Origin: Flavobacteriales bacterium
GTDB taxonomy: Bacteria; Bacteroidota; Bacteroidia; Flavobacteriales; Weeksellaceae
Reading direction: 5' to 3'
Assembly: GCA_900770875.1 (NCBI GenBank)
Contig: CAAGLV010000051.1
Span: 1-27,142, forward strand
DNA length: 27,142 nt
The translations under genes were made by a program, and so were the position numbers. Below, one piece after another: positions 1 through 7,423 of this stretch; position 1 is the stretch's first letter; the number at the start of each line of letters is the position of its first letter. The notes beneath the pieces were generated by a model that searched no databases, had not been told where the DNA came from, and was given only the letters and a program-made list of their open reading frames with translations.

Positions 1-883
1 CCCCTTCTTCGTGTGCTTTACGACGAGCATCTAAACGTTGTTTGTTACATTTTCCGTTTCCTTTAACAACATTCCAAAATTCTTCCCAATCGATTTCACC
101 AAATTCGTAATGACCAGTTTCTTCGTTAAATTTTAAATCTGGATCTGGAATTGTTAAACCTAAATATTCAGCTTGAGGAACAGAAACATCTACAAAACGC
201 TGACGTAATTCGTCGTTAGAAAAACGTTTGATTCTCCATTTCATTGATAATTCTGAGTTTGAAGATTCGTCGTCTTTTGGTCCAAACATCATTAATGTAG
301 GCCACCACCAACGGTTCATTGCATCTTGCATCATTGCTTTTTGCTCTTCGGAACCACGAGATAAAAACACTAATGATTCGTAACCTTGTCTTTGGTGGAA
401 CGATTCTTCTTTACAAACACGTACCATTGCACGTGCGTAAGGTCCGTAAGATGTTCTACATAATGGAACTTGATTTAAAATTGCTGCTCCATCTACTAAC
501 CATCCAATCATTCCGATATCGGCCCAAGTTAATGTTGGGTAATTGAAGATTGATGAATATTTTGCTTTACCCGAATGTAAATCGTTTAATGTTTGTACAC
601 GAGAAACACCTAATGTTTCTGCGGCACAGTATAAGTATAAACCGTGACCAGCTTCGTCTTGTACTTTCGCTAATAAGATTTTTTTTCTGTTTAACGAAGG
701 TGCTCTAGTAATCCAGTTGGCCTCTGGTAACATTCCCACAATTTCGGAGTGAGCATGTTGAGATATTTGTCTGATTAATGTTTTGCGGTATGCTTCTGGC
801 ATCCAATCTTTTGGTTCGATACGAACTTCGTTTTCAATCTTTTGATCAAAAATTTCTTGAAAATCGATTTCTTTTGCACTCAT
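1..883 (-). CDS. paaA: 1,2-phenylacetyl-CoA epoxidase subunit PaaA (3' end beyond window)
   Basis: PaaA is the catalytic di-iron subunit of the PaaABC(D)E multicomponent oxygenase, which epoxidises the ring of phenylacetyl-CoA in the cytoplasm. I read the frame from an ATG at 883-881. It stays open to the left edge, giving about 294 residues of a family usually a little over 300 long, so only the C-terminal tip is missing. Visible family features are the N-terminal DWMPEAYRKTLIRQISQHAHSE-type segment, the ferritin-like iron-ligand motif DEAGHG at about residues 76-81, and a second ligand helix containing KEESFHQRQG near residues 168-178. It starts 22 nt after paaE stops and is the last gene of the operon in view. 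paaB, paaC and paaD are expected beyond the left edge. The identity is secure; the truncation is a window-edge effect, not a lesion. Confidence 0.95.
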   Translation of the reverse strand, partial: MSAKEIDFQEIFDQKIENEVRIEPKDWMPEAYRKTLIRQISQHAHSEIVGMLPEANWITRAPSLNRKKILLAKVQDEAGHGLYLYCAAETLGVSRVQTLNDLHSGKAKYSSIFNYPTLTWADIGMIGWLVDGAAILNQVPLCRTSYGPYARAMVRVCKEESFHQRQGYESLVFLSRGSEEQKAMMQDAMNRWWWPTLMMFGPKDDESSNSELSMKWRIKRFSNDELRQRFVDVSVPQAEYLGLTIPDPDLKFNEETGHYEFGEIDWEEFWNVVKGNGKCNKQRLDARRKAHEEG

Positions 884-905
884 TTTTTTCTGTTTTTAGA
901 ATTAA

Positions 906-1988
906 TTATTTGGCATCAAAATCTACTACAACATTAGCCGAACGTGGATGTGCTTGACATGATAATACAAATCCTGCTGCAATTTCGTCTGGCTCTAAAG
1001 AGTAGTTGATGTCCATCTCCACTTCGCCTTCTAATACTTTACATTTACAAGTGGCACAAACTCCACCTTTACATGCGTATGGTAAATCGGCTCCGTTTTG
1101 TAAAGCTGCATCTAAAATGGTAACACCATTGTATCCTAAATCCATTTGTAAAGAAGTTGCATCTAATTTAACGGTTACTTTACTCATGGTATCGTCTGAT
1201 ACTTCTGCAGTTTGTTGACGTTCAGCTTTTTTAGCTTCTGCTGAAGCGCTGTAGAATAACTCGAAATGAACATTTTTAGCATCTACACCTGCAGCTACTA
1301 AGGCATCACGTCCATCTAAAATCATTTCTTCTGGTCCGCATAAAAATACTTCTCCAACTTCTTTAGGATCTAAAATATGTTGTAAAAAGTATTCTATTTT
1401 TTCTTTGGTGATACGACCACTTAAAATCTCGGCATCAGCTGTTTCGCGGCTTAAAATATTGTAAACGCTAATGCGCTCCATGTATTTATTTTTTAATGCT
1501 TCGATTTCTTCTTTAAAGATGATCGTACCTTTATTTTTGTTTCCGTAAATTAATACGAATTGACTTTCGGGTTCTGTTTGTAATACTGTTTTGATGATAG
1601 AAAGAACTGGTGTTATCCCAGAACCTGCTACAATCCCAACGTATACTTTTTTGTTTGTTGGGTTTACTTCTGTAAAGAAATTACCTTGTGGTGTCATTAC
1701 ATCTAATTGATCGCCAACTTTTAAATCGTTATTGATGAATGTAGAAAAAATTCCGTTGGTAATTTTTTTAACTGCTACGCGTAACTCTCCATCTAATGGG
1801 CTTGAACAGATTGAGTAAGATCGTCTAATTTCTTGGTCGTTTTTGATGTCTTTAAACGTAAGATATTGTCCTTGTTTAAAGTTAAAATCGCTTTGTAATT
1901 CTGTTGGAACATCTAATACAACCGATACACATTCTGGCGTTTCGCGCTTAATTTGTTTAACTGTTAATTTATGAAAATTGATAGCCAT
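906..1988 (-). CDS. paaE: 1,2-phenylacetyl-CoA epoxidase reductase subunit PaaE
   Basis: This 360-residue protein is the electron-transfer reductase of the phenylacetyl-CoA epoxidase. It passes electrons from NAD(P)H through FAD and a 2Fe-2S cluster to the PaaA di-iron centre. The N-terminal ferredoxin-reductase domain has the flavin motif RSYS at residues 56-59. The nucleotide-binding domain begins with GSGITP at 122-127, and a CGPEEM-type motif lies further on. The C-terminal plant-type ferredoxin domain has C306-x4-C311-x2-C314-x29-C344, the full set of cluster ligands. The length matches PaaE. It starts 3 nt after the tetR stop and is followed by paaA after 22 nt, so all are probably translated from one mRNA. 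In this operon paaE precedes paaA, whereas the classical proteobacterial order is paaABCDE. Confidence 0.95.
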   Translation of the reverse strand: MAINFHKLTVKQIKRETPECVSVVLDVPTELQSDFNFKQGQYLTFKDIKNDQEIRRSYSICSSPLDGELRVAVKKITNGIFSTFINNDLKVGDQLDVMTPQGNFFTEVNPTNKKVYVGIVAGSGITPVLSIIKTVLQTEPESQFVLIYGNKNKGTIIFKEEIEALKNKYMERISVYNILSRETADAEILSGRITKEKIEYFLQHILDPKEVGEVFLCGPEEMILDGRDALVAAGVDAKNVHFELFYSASAEAKKAERQQTAEVSDDTMSKVTVKLDATSLQMDLGYNGVTILDAALQNGADLPYACKGGVCATCKCKVLEGEVEMDINYSLEPDEIAAGFVLSCQAHPRSANVVVDFDAK

Positions 1989-1991
1989 AGC

Positions 1992-2564
1992 TTATTTTTT
2001 TAATCCATTTACTAAAAACGTGGTCAAATCTGCTTGTAATTTTTCTGGAGAAATATCTCGGTTAGGTTTATACCACAATTCGATCCAACGTAATGATGAT
2101 AATAAAGTGAAAAGAGCAACAGAAACGTTAATTTGTTTAAATTCTCCCGTTTGCATACCTTTTGTTAAGATGTTAGCAATACGATTTTCATATCCTTTAC
2201 GAACTTCTTTATATAATTTTTTCTTTGGATCGGACAAGTTTTTCCAGTCGTTGTTTGCTACAGAAACTTCGTTGGGTCTTTCTATGATTAATTTAACGTG
2301 AGTTTCGATTAATCTAGATAGTTTTTCCGAGTACGTATTTTGTGCTTTTTCTATTTCTGTAATGAATGATAAATATTCGTTCGCAACGCTGAAACAAATC
2401 TCTTCTAAAATTTCGTCCTTTGAACGAATATGATTATATAAACTAGCTGCTTCTACTCCTACTTTTTCGGCCAATTCGCGCATAGATGTAGCAGAATAAC
2501 CTTTTTGTTTGAATATGATTGCGGCTTCATTTATAATTAGTTCTTTTCTACTCTGTTTCGCCAT
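1992..2564 (-). CDS. TetR/AcrR-family regulator within the phenylacetate operon
   Basis: This is a 190-residue TetR-family transcription factor. The N-terminal helix-turn-helix occupies about residues 8-50 and contains AAIIFKQKGYSATSMRELAEKVGV followed, after AASL, by YNHIRSKDEIL. The divergent all-helical ligand domain follows. TetR-family PaaR repressors that respond to phenylacetyl-CoA are known in Thermus and Corynebacterium. Its position between paaK and paaE, with gaps of 5 and 3 nt, suggests the same job here and autoregulation; the effector is inference. Candidate operators are the inverted repeats at 3965-3982 (before paaK) and 10201-10224 (before the porin), which share a 13-mer. 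The start at 2564 begins MAKQSRKE, a normal TetR N-terminus. Confidence 0.88.
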   Translation of the reverse strand: MAKQSRKELIINEAAIIFKQKGYSATSMRELAEKVGVEAASLYNHIRSKDEILEEICFSVANEYLSFITEIEKAQNTYSEKLSRLIETHVKLIIERPNEVSVANNDWKNLSDPKKKLYKEVRKGYENRIANILTKGMQTGEFKQINVSVALFTLLSSLRWIELWYKPNRDISPEKLQADLTTFLVNGLKK

Positions 2565-2569
2565 TCAAA

Positions 2570-3907
2570 TTACGCTTCCCTCTTATCAACAATACGATTT
2601 AATTTACCACCGTCGCTCATTGGTAATCCACCATTTTGATAAAGTTTTACGCTCATACCTAATCCGATATTGTCTTTTATTTTCTTTTGGATATTAGATA
2701 TTAAACGTTTAACCTCATCAGGTGCACCACCATTTAAATCCTCGGTTGGAATTCCGTAATGATTAAAGTAATTTGGATTGATTTCGATTCCAACTTCAAC
2801 TGCATCCATGTTTTTTGGACGAGTTAATACTACTTGATAATTAGGAGATAATTGAGGGAAATCTGGAATAATGTCTGCCACTTGTGTATGGAAGAAATTA
2901 ACTCCGCGAATAATCATCATATCATCTGCACGACCAATAATTGGTCCCATTTTAATGTGCGTTCTTTTCTCTGAATGTTCGTACGTTAATGTAGTTATAT
3001 CGCCTGTCCAATAACGTACCATTGGCATAGCTTCTTTTGTTAATGAAGTTAAGACTAATACACCTGGTTCTCCGTAAGGCAACGGTTCTCCTGTTACTTT
3101 GTCTACTATTTCTGGGTAAAAATGATCTTCCCAAATATAACTTCCTGTTCCTTTTTCTTGGTAATCTTCGTTTGATACACCAGGACCTATAATTTCGCTT
3201 AAACCGTAAATGTTTGCTGCAGATAAATTTAATCCTTCTTCTACTTCTTTACGTAAAGCTTCAGACCAAGGTTCTGCTCCTAAAACTGCTACTTTTAAGT
3301 TAAAATCGCGGATATCTTCTCCTCTCTTTTTTAATTCTTCTGCAATTGTTAATGCATAAGAAGGTGTTGCTGTTAAAGCTTCTGCCTGAAAGTCTTTTAA
3401 CAACATAATTTGTTTTTCTGTTCCTCCTCCAGAAATAGGAACAACTGTCATTCCTAGTCTTTCAGCTCCATAATGAATACCGATACCTCCAGTAAATAAA
3501 CCATATCCGTAAGCATTTTGTAATTTCATACCTGGTTTACAACCTGCTGCTGCTAAAGAACGAGCAACAACTTCCGAAAAAACATCAATGTCGTTTTTTG
3601 TATAAGCTACTACTGTTGGTTTACCTGTTGTTCCACTAGAACAATGTACACGAGATAATTCTGTTTGAGGAACTGCTAACATTCCGAAAGGGTAATTATC
3701 ACGTAAGTGATTTTTCTTTGTGAATGGCAATTTATGTAAATCGTTTACCGATTTAATTTCGCTTAGATTTACTCCAGCTTTATCATATAAATCCTTATAA
3801 AAAGGAATATTATTGTAAGCACGTTGCAGCGTGTTTACTAATCTTTCATTTTGAATTGTGCGCAATTTATCTATTGCCATCAATTCCATCTCTGGGTTGA
3901 AGATCAT
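2570..3907 (-). CDS. paaK: Phenylacetate-CoA ligase
   Basis: PaaK activates phenylacetate with ATP and CoA to phenylacetyl-CoA, the first committed step of the aerobic hybrid pathway, in the cytoplasm. From the ATG at 3907 the protein has 445 residues, near the family norm of about 430-440. ANL-superfamily motifs are visible: SSGTTGKPT at 90-98, YGLSEIIGPGVS near residue 237, a YWTGD adenylation motif near residue 300, and a C-terminal GGKLNRIVDKR with the expected catalytic lysine at about K435. An upstream in-frame ATG at 3973 adds 22 hydrophobic residues, but it lies inside the candidate operator and upstream of the -7 box, so I prefer 3907. It is the first gene of the paaK-tetR-paaE-paaA operon, followed by tetR after 5 nt. 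Confidence 0.95.
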   Translation of the reverse strand: MIFNPEMELMAIDKLRTIQNERLVNTLQRAYNNIPFYKDLYDKAGVNLSEIKSVNDLHKLPFTKKNHLRDNYPFGMLAVPQTELSRVHCSSGTTGKPTVVAYTKNDIDVFSEVVARSLAAAGCKPGMKLQNAYGYGLFTGGIGIHYGAERLGMTVVPISGGGTEKQIMLLKDFQAEALTATPSYALTIAEELKKRGEDIRDFNLKVAVLGAEPWSEALRKEVEEGLNLSAANIYGLSEIIGPGVSNEDYQEKGTGSYIWEDHFYPEIVDKVTGEPLPYGEPGVLVLTSLTKEAMPMVRYWTGDITTLTYEHSEKRTHIKMGPIIGRADDMMIIRGVNFFHTQVADIIPDFPQLSPNYQVVLTRPKNMDAVEVGIEINPNYFNHYGIPTEDLNGGAPDEVKRLISNIQKKIKDNIGLGMSVKLYQNGGLPMSDGGKLNRIVDKREA

Positions 3908-3939
3908 ATTTTTAATGTGGTGTTTAAAATACGTTATTC

Positions 3940-3947
3940 CAAATGTA
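3940..3947 (-). promoter_or_regulatory. Probable -7 box of the paaK operon promoter
   Basis: The minus strand reads TACATTTG, a full match to the Bacteroidota -7 consensus TAnnTTTG. A transcript starting near 3933 would have a leader of about 26 nt to the paaK ATG at 3907. The -33 element is poorly defined because the expected position overlaps a T-rich tract and the edge of the operator candidate at 3965-3982. Confidence 0.55.
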
Positions 3948-3964
3948 AACAAAAAAAAGAAACG

Positions 3965-3982
3965 AACTAACATTTGTTAGTT
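3965..3982. promoter_or_regulatory. TetR-type operator candidate upstream of paaK
   Basis: AACTAACA-TT-TGTTAGTT is an 18-bp inverted repeat with perfect 8-bp arms. It sits 17 bp upstream of the -7 box, overlapping the expected -33 region, where a repressor would block RNA polymerase. Read on the minus strand it contains ACTAACAAATGTT, which recurs exactly in the inverted repeat before the porin gene. The regulator of the same operon is TetR-type, a family that binds such palindromes. Assignment to that protein is inference. Confidence 0.6.
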
Positions 3983-4022
3983 TTTTTTTAAATATTTTTC
4001 ACACCACATTAACATTTTAAAA

Positions 4023-6080
4023 TTAATACATTAATAATGAATGGATTAATTCTGATACTTTTTTTGAATTTGGTAACATTTCCGCCTCTAAATTACTATT
4101 TAACGGGATTGCAGGAACATCTTTTGCGCCTAAAACACGTACCGGAGCATCTAAAAATTGGAAACATTCTTCCGAAATTAAACCAACAAGGCTTTGCGCA
4201 AACGAATTACCAACTTGCTCTTCTGTTAACACAATACAACGATTATGCTTTTTAACCGAAGCAAAAACTGCCTCTGTATCAAGCGGAACTAGTGTACGCA
4301 AGTCCACAATTTCTACTTGACCATTAAATTCATTTGCTGCTTCTTTCGCCCAATATACACCCATACCGTAAGTAATAATCGTTACAGAATTTTGTTTTTT
4401 ACTCGCTTCTGCACTTAAAATTATATTAGCTTTACCAAAAGGCAATACATAATTTTCGTCGGGCTCTGTAGTTGCTGCAGCTTCGGTTCCTTTAATTTTA
4501 CTCCAGTAAAGTCCTTTATGTTCGAGCATAATTACAGGATTTGGATCGTAATAAGCAGCTTTCATTAATCCTTTTAAATCGGCTCCGTTCGATGGATACG
4601 CAATTTTAATTCCTTTAATCGAAGTTAAAACACTTTCTACTGAGCTCGAATGATATGGACCTCCACTTCCGTAGGCTCCAATTGGTACACGAAGGATCAT
4701 AGATACAGGCCATTTTCCATTCGATAAATAATTAGAACGTGCAACTTCTGTAAATAATTGATTTAATCCTGGCCAAATATAATCGGCAAATTGCACCTCA
4801 ACAATAGGTTTTAATCCAACAGCAGACATTCCAACTGTCGAACCTATAATAAACGCTTCTTGTATTGGTGTGTTAAATACACGATTTTGCCCAAATTGCT
4901 GCGCTAAAGTTGCTGCTTCTCTAAAAACACCACCTAAACGTAACCCTACATCTTGTCCGTAAAGTAAAGCTTCGGGATGTTTTTCCATTAATTCTCTTAT
5001 AGCAAATAATGCGGCATCAACCATAACCGTTTTTTCTTTTCCGGCGGGATTTCTTTCCCCTAACTCTTCGGTTATTGGTGTTGGAGCAAATACGTGCGTG
5101 TATAAATCTTCGGGTTTTGGATCTTCTGCCTGTTTTGCACGATCAAAATCAGCTAAAACAACTGCTTTAACTTCTGCTTCTATTGCATCAATTGCATTAG
5201 CTTCTACTCCTTCCTCTAATAAAAGCTGTTTTAATTTATCATAAGGATCTCTTGTTTGTGCCTCTGCTAAATCGTCGCGATACCATTCTTTACGAACACC
5301 CGATGTATGATGATTTAACAACGGTACTTTTGCGTGTACCAAAATCGGACGCTCTTCTTCTCTTATAATATGTATTGCTTTTTTAATGGTTTGATACGAC
5401 GATACAAAATCGGTTCCATCAATCGAAAATGTTTCTAATCCATTAAAACCTTTCGCAAAATGAGCCATATCTTGGGCACGAATTTCATCTGCCGATGCCG
5501 AAATATCCCATTCGTTATCTTGTACTAAATATAAAATTGGCAACTTTTTTAATACAGCCATTTGCAACGCTTCAGAAACTTCGCCTTCGGTACAACATGC
5601 ATCACCTAAAGAACAAACTGCAATTGGTTGTTTATTTTGTATTAAGCCCACCTGTTTTGCATATTGTATTCCCATTGCAATACCTGTTGTTGGAATAGCT
5701 TGCATACCCGTTGCGCTACTTTGATGCGGAATTTTAGGAAATCCTTTGCGCTTTAAACTTGGATGCGAATAATAGGTGCGTCCGCCCGAAAAGATATCAT
5801 CTCGTTTAGCCATTAATTGCAACATTAATTCGTATGGTGTTATACCAATAGCCAGCAACATAGCATCGTCGCGGTAATAAGCACTTAAATAATCGTCTGC
5901 TGTTAATTGTAATCCCGTTGCGATTTGAATTACTTCGTGTCCGCGAGAAGTGGCATGTACGTATTTACCTGTTATGTGTTTTTGATCTTCGTAAAGTTCG
6001 GTTAAGGTTTTAGCTGTTACCAATAATCGAAATGCTTTTTGTAGGACAGAAAGTTCTATATGATTTTGTATTATTTCCAT
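4023..6080 (-). CDS. 2-oxoacid dehydrogenase E1, fused alpha and beta subunits (branched-chain type)
   Basis: This is a 685-residue thiamine-diphosphate decarboxylase component of a 2-oxoacid dehydrogenase complex. It decarboxylates a 2-oxoacid and transfers the acyl group to the E2 lipoyl arm. The alpha-type half spans about residues 1-330 and has the ThDP/Mg motif starting G159-D160, EGE at 165-167 and N189. A linker to about 350 leads into a transketolase-like beta half beginning MVDAALFAIRELM and containing YGQDVG near 375-380. Alpha-beta fusion is common in Bacteroidota, so this is not a frameshift artefact. E2 lies 21 nt upstream in the same transcript direction; no E3 gene is in view. 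Branched-chain 2-oxoacids are the family default. Linkage to paaK makes phenylpyruvate a possible alternative substrate, which is inference. Confidence 0.92.
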   Translation of the reverse strand: MEIIQNHIELSVLQKAFRLLVTAKTLTELYEDQKHITGKYVHATSRGHEVIQIATGLQLTADDYLSAYYRDDAMLLAIGITPYELMLQLMAKRDDIFSGGRTYYSHPSLKRKGFPKIPHQSSATGMQAIPTTGIAMGIQYAKQVGLIQNKQPIAVCSLGDACCTEGEVSEALQMAVLKKLPILYLVQDNEWDISASADEIRAQDMAHFAKGFNGLETFSIDGTDFVSSYQTIKKAIHIIREEERPILVHAKVPLLNHHTSGVRKEWYRDDLAEAQTRDPYDKLKQLLLEEGVEANAIDAIEAEVKAVVLADFDRAKQAEDPKPEDLYTHVFAPTPITEELGERNPAGKEKTVMVDAALFAIRELMEKHPEALLYGQDVGLRLGGVFREAATLAQQFGQNRVFNTPIQEAFIIGSTVGMSAVGLKPIVEVQFADYIWPGLNQLFTEVARSNYLSNGKWPVSMILRVPIGAYGSGGPYHSSSVESVLTSIKGIKIAYPSNGADLKGLMKAAYYDPNPVIMLEHKGLYWSKIKGTEAAATTEPDENYVLPFGKANIILSAEASKKQNSVTIITYGMGVYWAKEAANEFNGQVEIVDLRTLVPLDTEAVFASVKKHNRCIVLTEEQVGNSFAQSLVGLISEECFQFLDAPVRVLGAKDVPAIPLNSNLEAEMLPNSKKVSELIHSLLMY

Positions 6081-6101
6081 TTTAATTTGATTTTGTGGTT
6101 T

Positions 6102-7343
6102 TTAAATGGATTGATTTAGATCCCAATTTTCTATATAATCAGAAATTCGTTTTAAGAATACACCTCCTAAAGATCCATCAACAACGCGATGATCAAACGA
6201 AAGCGATAAATACATAAATTGTCGAACAACTACAATGTCGCCATATTCGGTTTCTAAAACAGCTGGTTTCTTCTTAATAACACCAGTTGCTAAAATGGCA
6301 ACTTCGGGCTGATTAATAATTGGTGTTCCCATTAAATTACCAAATGTACCAACGTTTGAAATTGTAAATGTTCCGCCCGAAATATCATCTGGCGATAATT
6401 GATTTTTACGCGCTTTATCTACTATTGCATTTACACTTTTTGTTAAGCCTTCTAAATTTAATTGATTGGCATTCTTAATAACAGGTACAATTAAATTATT
6501 ATTAGGCAGAGCTGTCGCAATACCAATATTGATATCGTTATGTTTTATGATCTTAGTTTCGGTTTCGTCTACAGAAACATTAATCATCGGAAAATCTTTT
6601 ATTGCACGTACCACACAATCAACAATCATAGGTGTGTACGTTAGTTTTTGTTTATATTTTGCTTCGAAATTTGCTTTATTTGCTTCGCGCCATTTTACAA
6701 AGTTTGTAACATCTGGCTCTACATAAGCGGTAACATGAGGAGAAGTTTGCTTGCTTTTTTTCATGTGTTTAGAAATCAACTGGCGCATTTTATCCATCTC
6801 GATAATTTCTGAATTACCCGTAGATGATGAAGCTTGGATAATTTGAGGAGTTGATGAAATTGATGACTTACTTTTTAAATCGATATAATTTAACACATCA
6901 TTTTTACTGATACGACCATTATGTCCAGATCCTTCGATTGCAAGTACATCATCCATTTTAAGATTTTCTTCTTTAATGATTTGCTTAACCAAAGGCGAAA
7001 GAAATTTTTTATGTGTAGTTTCGGTTTCTTCGGCTATACTAGTTTCTTTAATTGTAGAATCAACTTTTTGTTCGGCTTTAATGGAATTTGTTTCTTCGGT
7101 TGCATCAAGTTCAATTTCTACATAAGCTTCTCCTATTTTAACGACATCTCCTTCTTCAAAATAAAATTTAGTAATTCGTCCGTTATGCGAAGATGGAATT
7201 TCGGAATCTACTTTATCCGTTGATACTTCTGCTATTGTTTCGTTTTCATTAATCCAATCACCTACTTGCTTTGTGTACCTTGTTAATGTAACTTCGGTTA
7301 CGCTTTCGCCAAGCTTGGGAATTGTAAAATCAATTTTCTTCAT
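6102..7343 (-). CDS. Dihydrolipoamide acyltransferase (E2) of a 2-oxoacid dehydrogenase complex
   Basis: This 413-residue E2 core transfers acyl groups from E1 to CoA. Domains in order are one N-terminal lipoyl domain with the lipoylated lysine K44 in STDKVDSEIPS, a charged threonine/glutamate-rich linker at about 81-112, and a peripheral E3-binding domain at about 113-155 with GHNGRISKNDVL. After a serine-rich linker comes the CAT-like catalytic domain, ending with DHRVVDG, whose H385 and D389 are the active-site pair. A single lipoyl domain is typical of branched-chain and 2-oxoglutarate types. The fused E1 follows after 21 nt. A strong hairpin separates it from the MFS gene upstream, so it may start its own transcript or be reached by readthrough. 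No lipoamide dehydrogenase is present in the window. Confidence 0.92.
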   Translation of the reverse strand: MKKIDFTIPKLGESVTEVTLTRYTKQVGDWINENETIAEVSTDKVDSEIPSSHNGRITKFYFEEGDVVKIGEAYVEIELDATEETNSIKAEQKVDSTIKETSIAEETETTHKKFLSPLVKQIIKEENLKMDDVLAIEGSGHNGRISKNDVLNYIDLKSKSSISSTPQIIQASSSTGNSEIIEMDKMRQLISKHMKKSKQTSPHVTAYVEPDVTNFVKWREANKANFEAKYKQKLTYTPMIVDCVVRAIKDFPMINVSVDETETKIIKHNDINIGIATALPNNNLIVPVIKNANQLNLEGLTKSVNAIVDKARKNQLSPDDISGGTFTISNVGTFGNLMGTPIINQPEVAILATGVIKKKPAVLETEYGDIVVVRQFMYLSLSFDHRVVDGSLGGVFLKRISDYIENWDLNQSI

Positions 7344-7393
7344 TTTGTATGCTTGCTTTTGAAAAGTGAATATAATAAAATTATATCAAACGA

Positions 7394-7419
7394 AATAGGC
7401 TCAATAAATTGAGCCTATT
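7394..7419 (-). terminator. Hairpin between the MFS and E2 genes (terminator or processing stem)
   Basis: AATAGGCTCAA-TAAA-TTGAGCCTATT forms an 11-bp perfect stem with a 4-nt loop, starting 4 nt after the MFS stop. On the minus strand the stem is followed by TTTCGTTTG, a weak T-tail. It may be a partial terminator or a stabilising intercistronic stem that lets the porin-MFS and E2-E1 messages have different levels. Confidence 0.65.
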
Positions 7420-7423
7420 AAAA

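Larger units (their letters stand above)
3912..4012. repeat. Widely spaced 12-bp perfect inverted repeat around the paaK promoter
   Basis: TTAATGTGGTGT at 3912-3923 is the exact reverse complement of ACACCACATTAA at 4001-4012, with 77 bp between the arms. The interval holds the paaK -7 box and the TetR operator candidate. One arm falls in the paaK leader and the other just upstream of the promoter. The arms are GC-richer than the surrounding AT-rich spacer. They could be paired sites for a second regulator or termini of a very small relic element; the sequence does not decide. Confidence 0.55.

Noticed and set aside
1..883. paaA as a truncated or broken gene
   Set aside because: The frame is open to the window edge, so the missing C-terminus is only a boundary effect.
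3908..3973. N-terminal extension of PaaK from the ATG at 3973
   Set aside because: The extension lies upstream of the -7 box and overlaps the operator candidate. It would add a hydrophobic stretch absent from PaaK proteins; the ATG at 3907 fits better.
4023..6080. E1 alpha-beta fusion as a lost stop codon or assembly error
   Set aside because: Fused E1 of this length is common in Bacteroidota, and both halves are complete with intact motifs.
6921..7223. 100-residue open frame opposite the E2 gene, and similar antisense frames elsewhere (for example 1978-2301, 18877-19140, 20465-20746)
   Set aside because: They lie wholly or mostly opposite strongly supported genes, have odd composition (many Phe, Cys or Ser) and no recognisable motifs.
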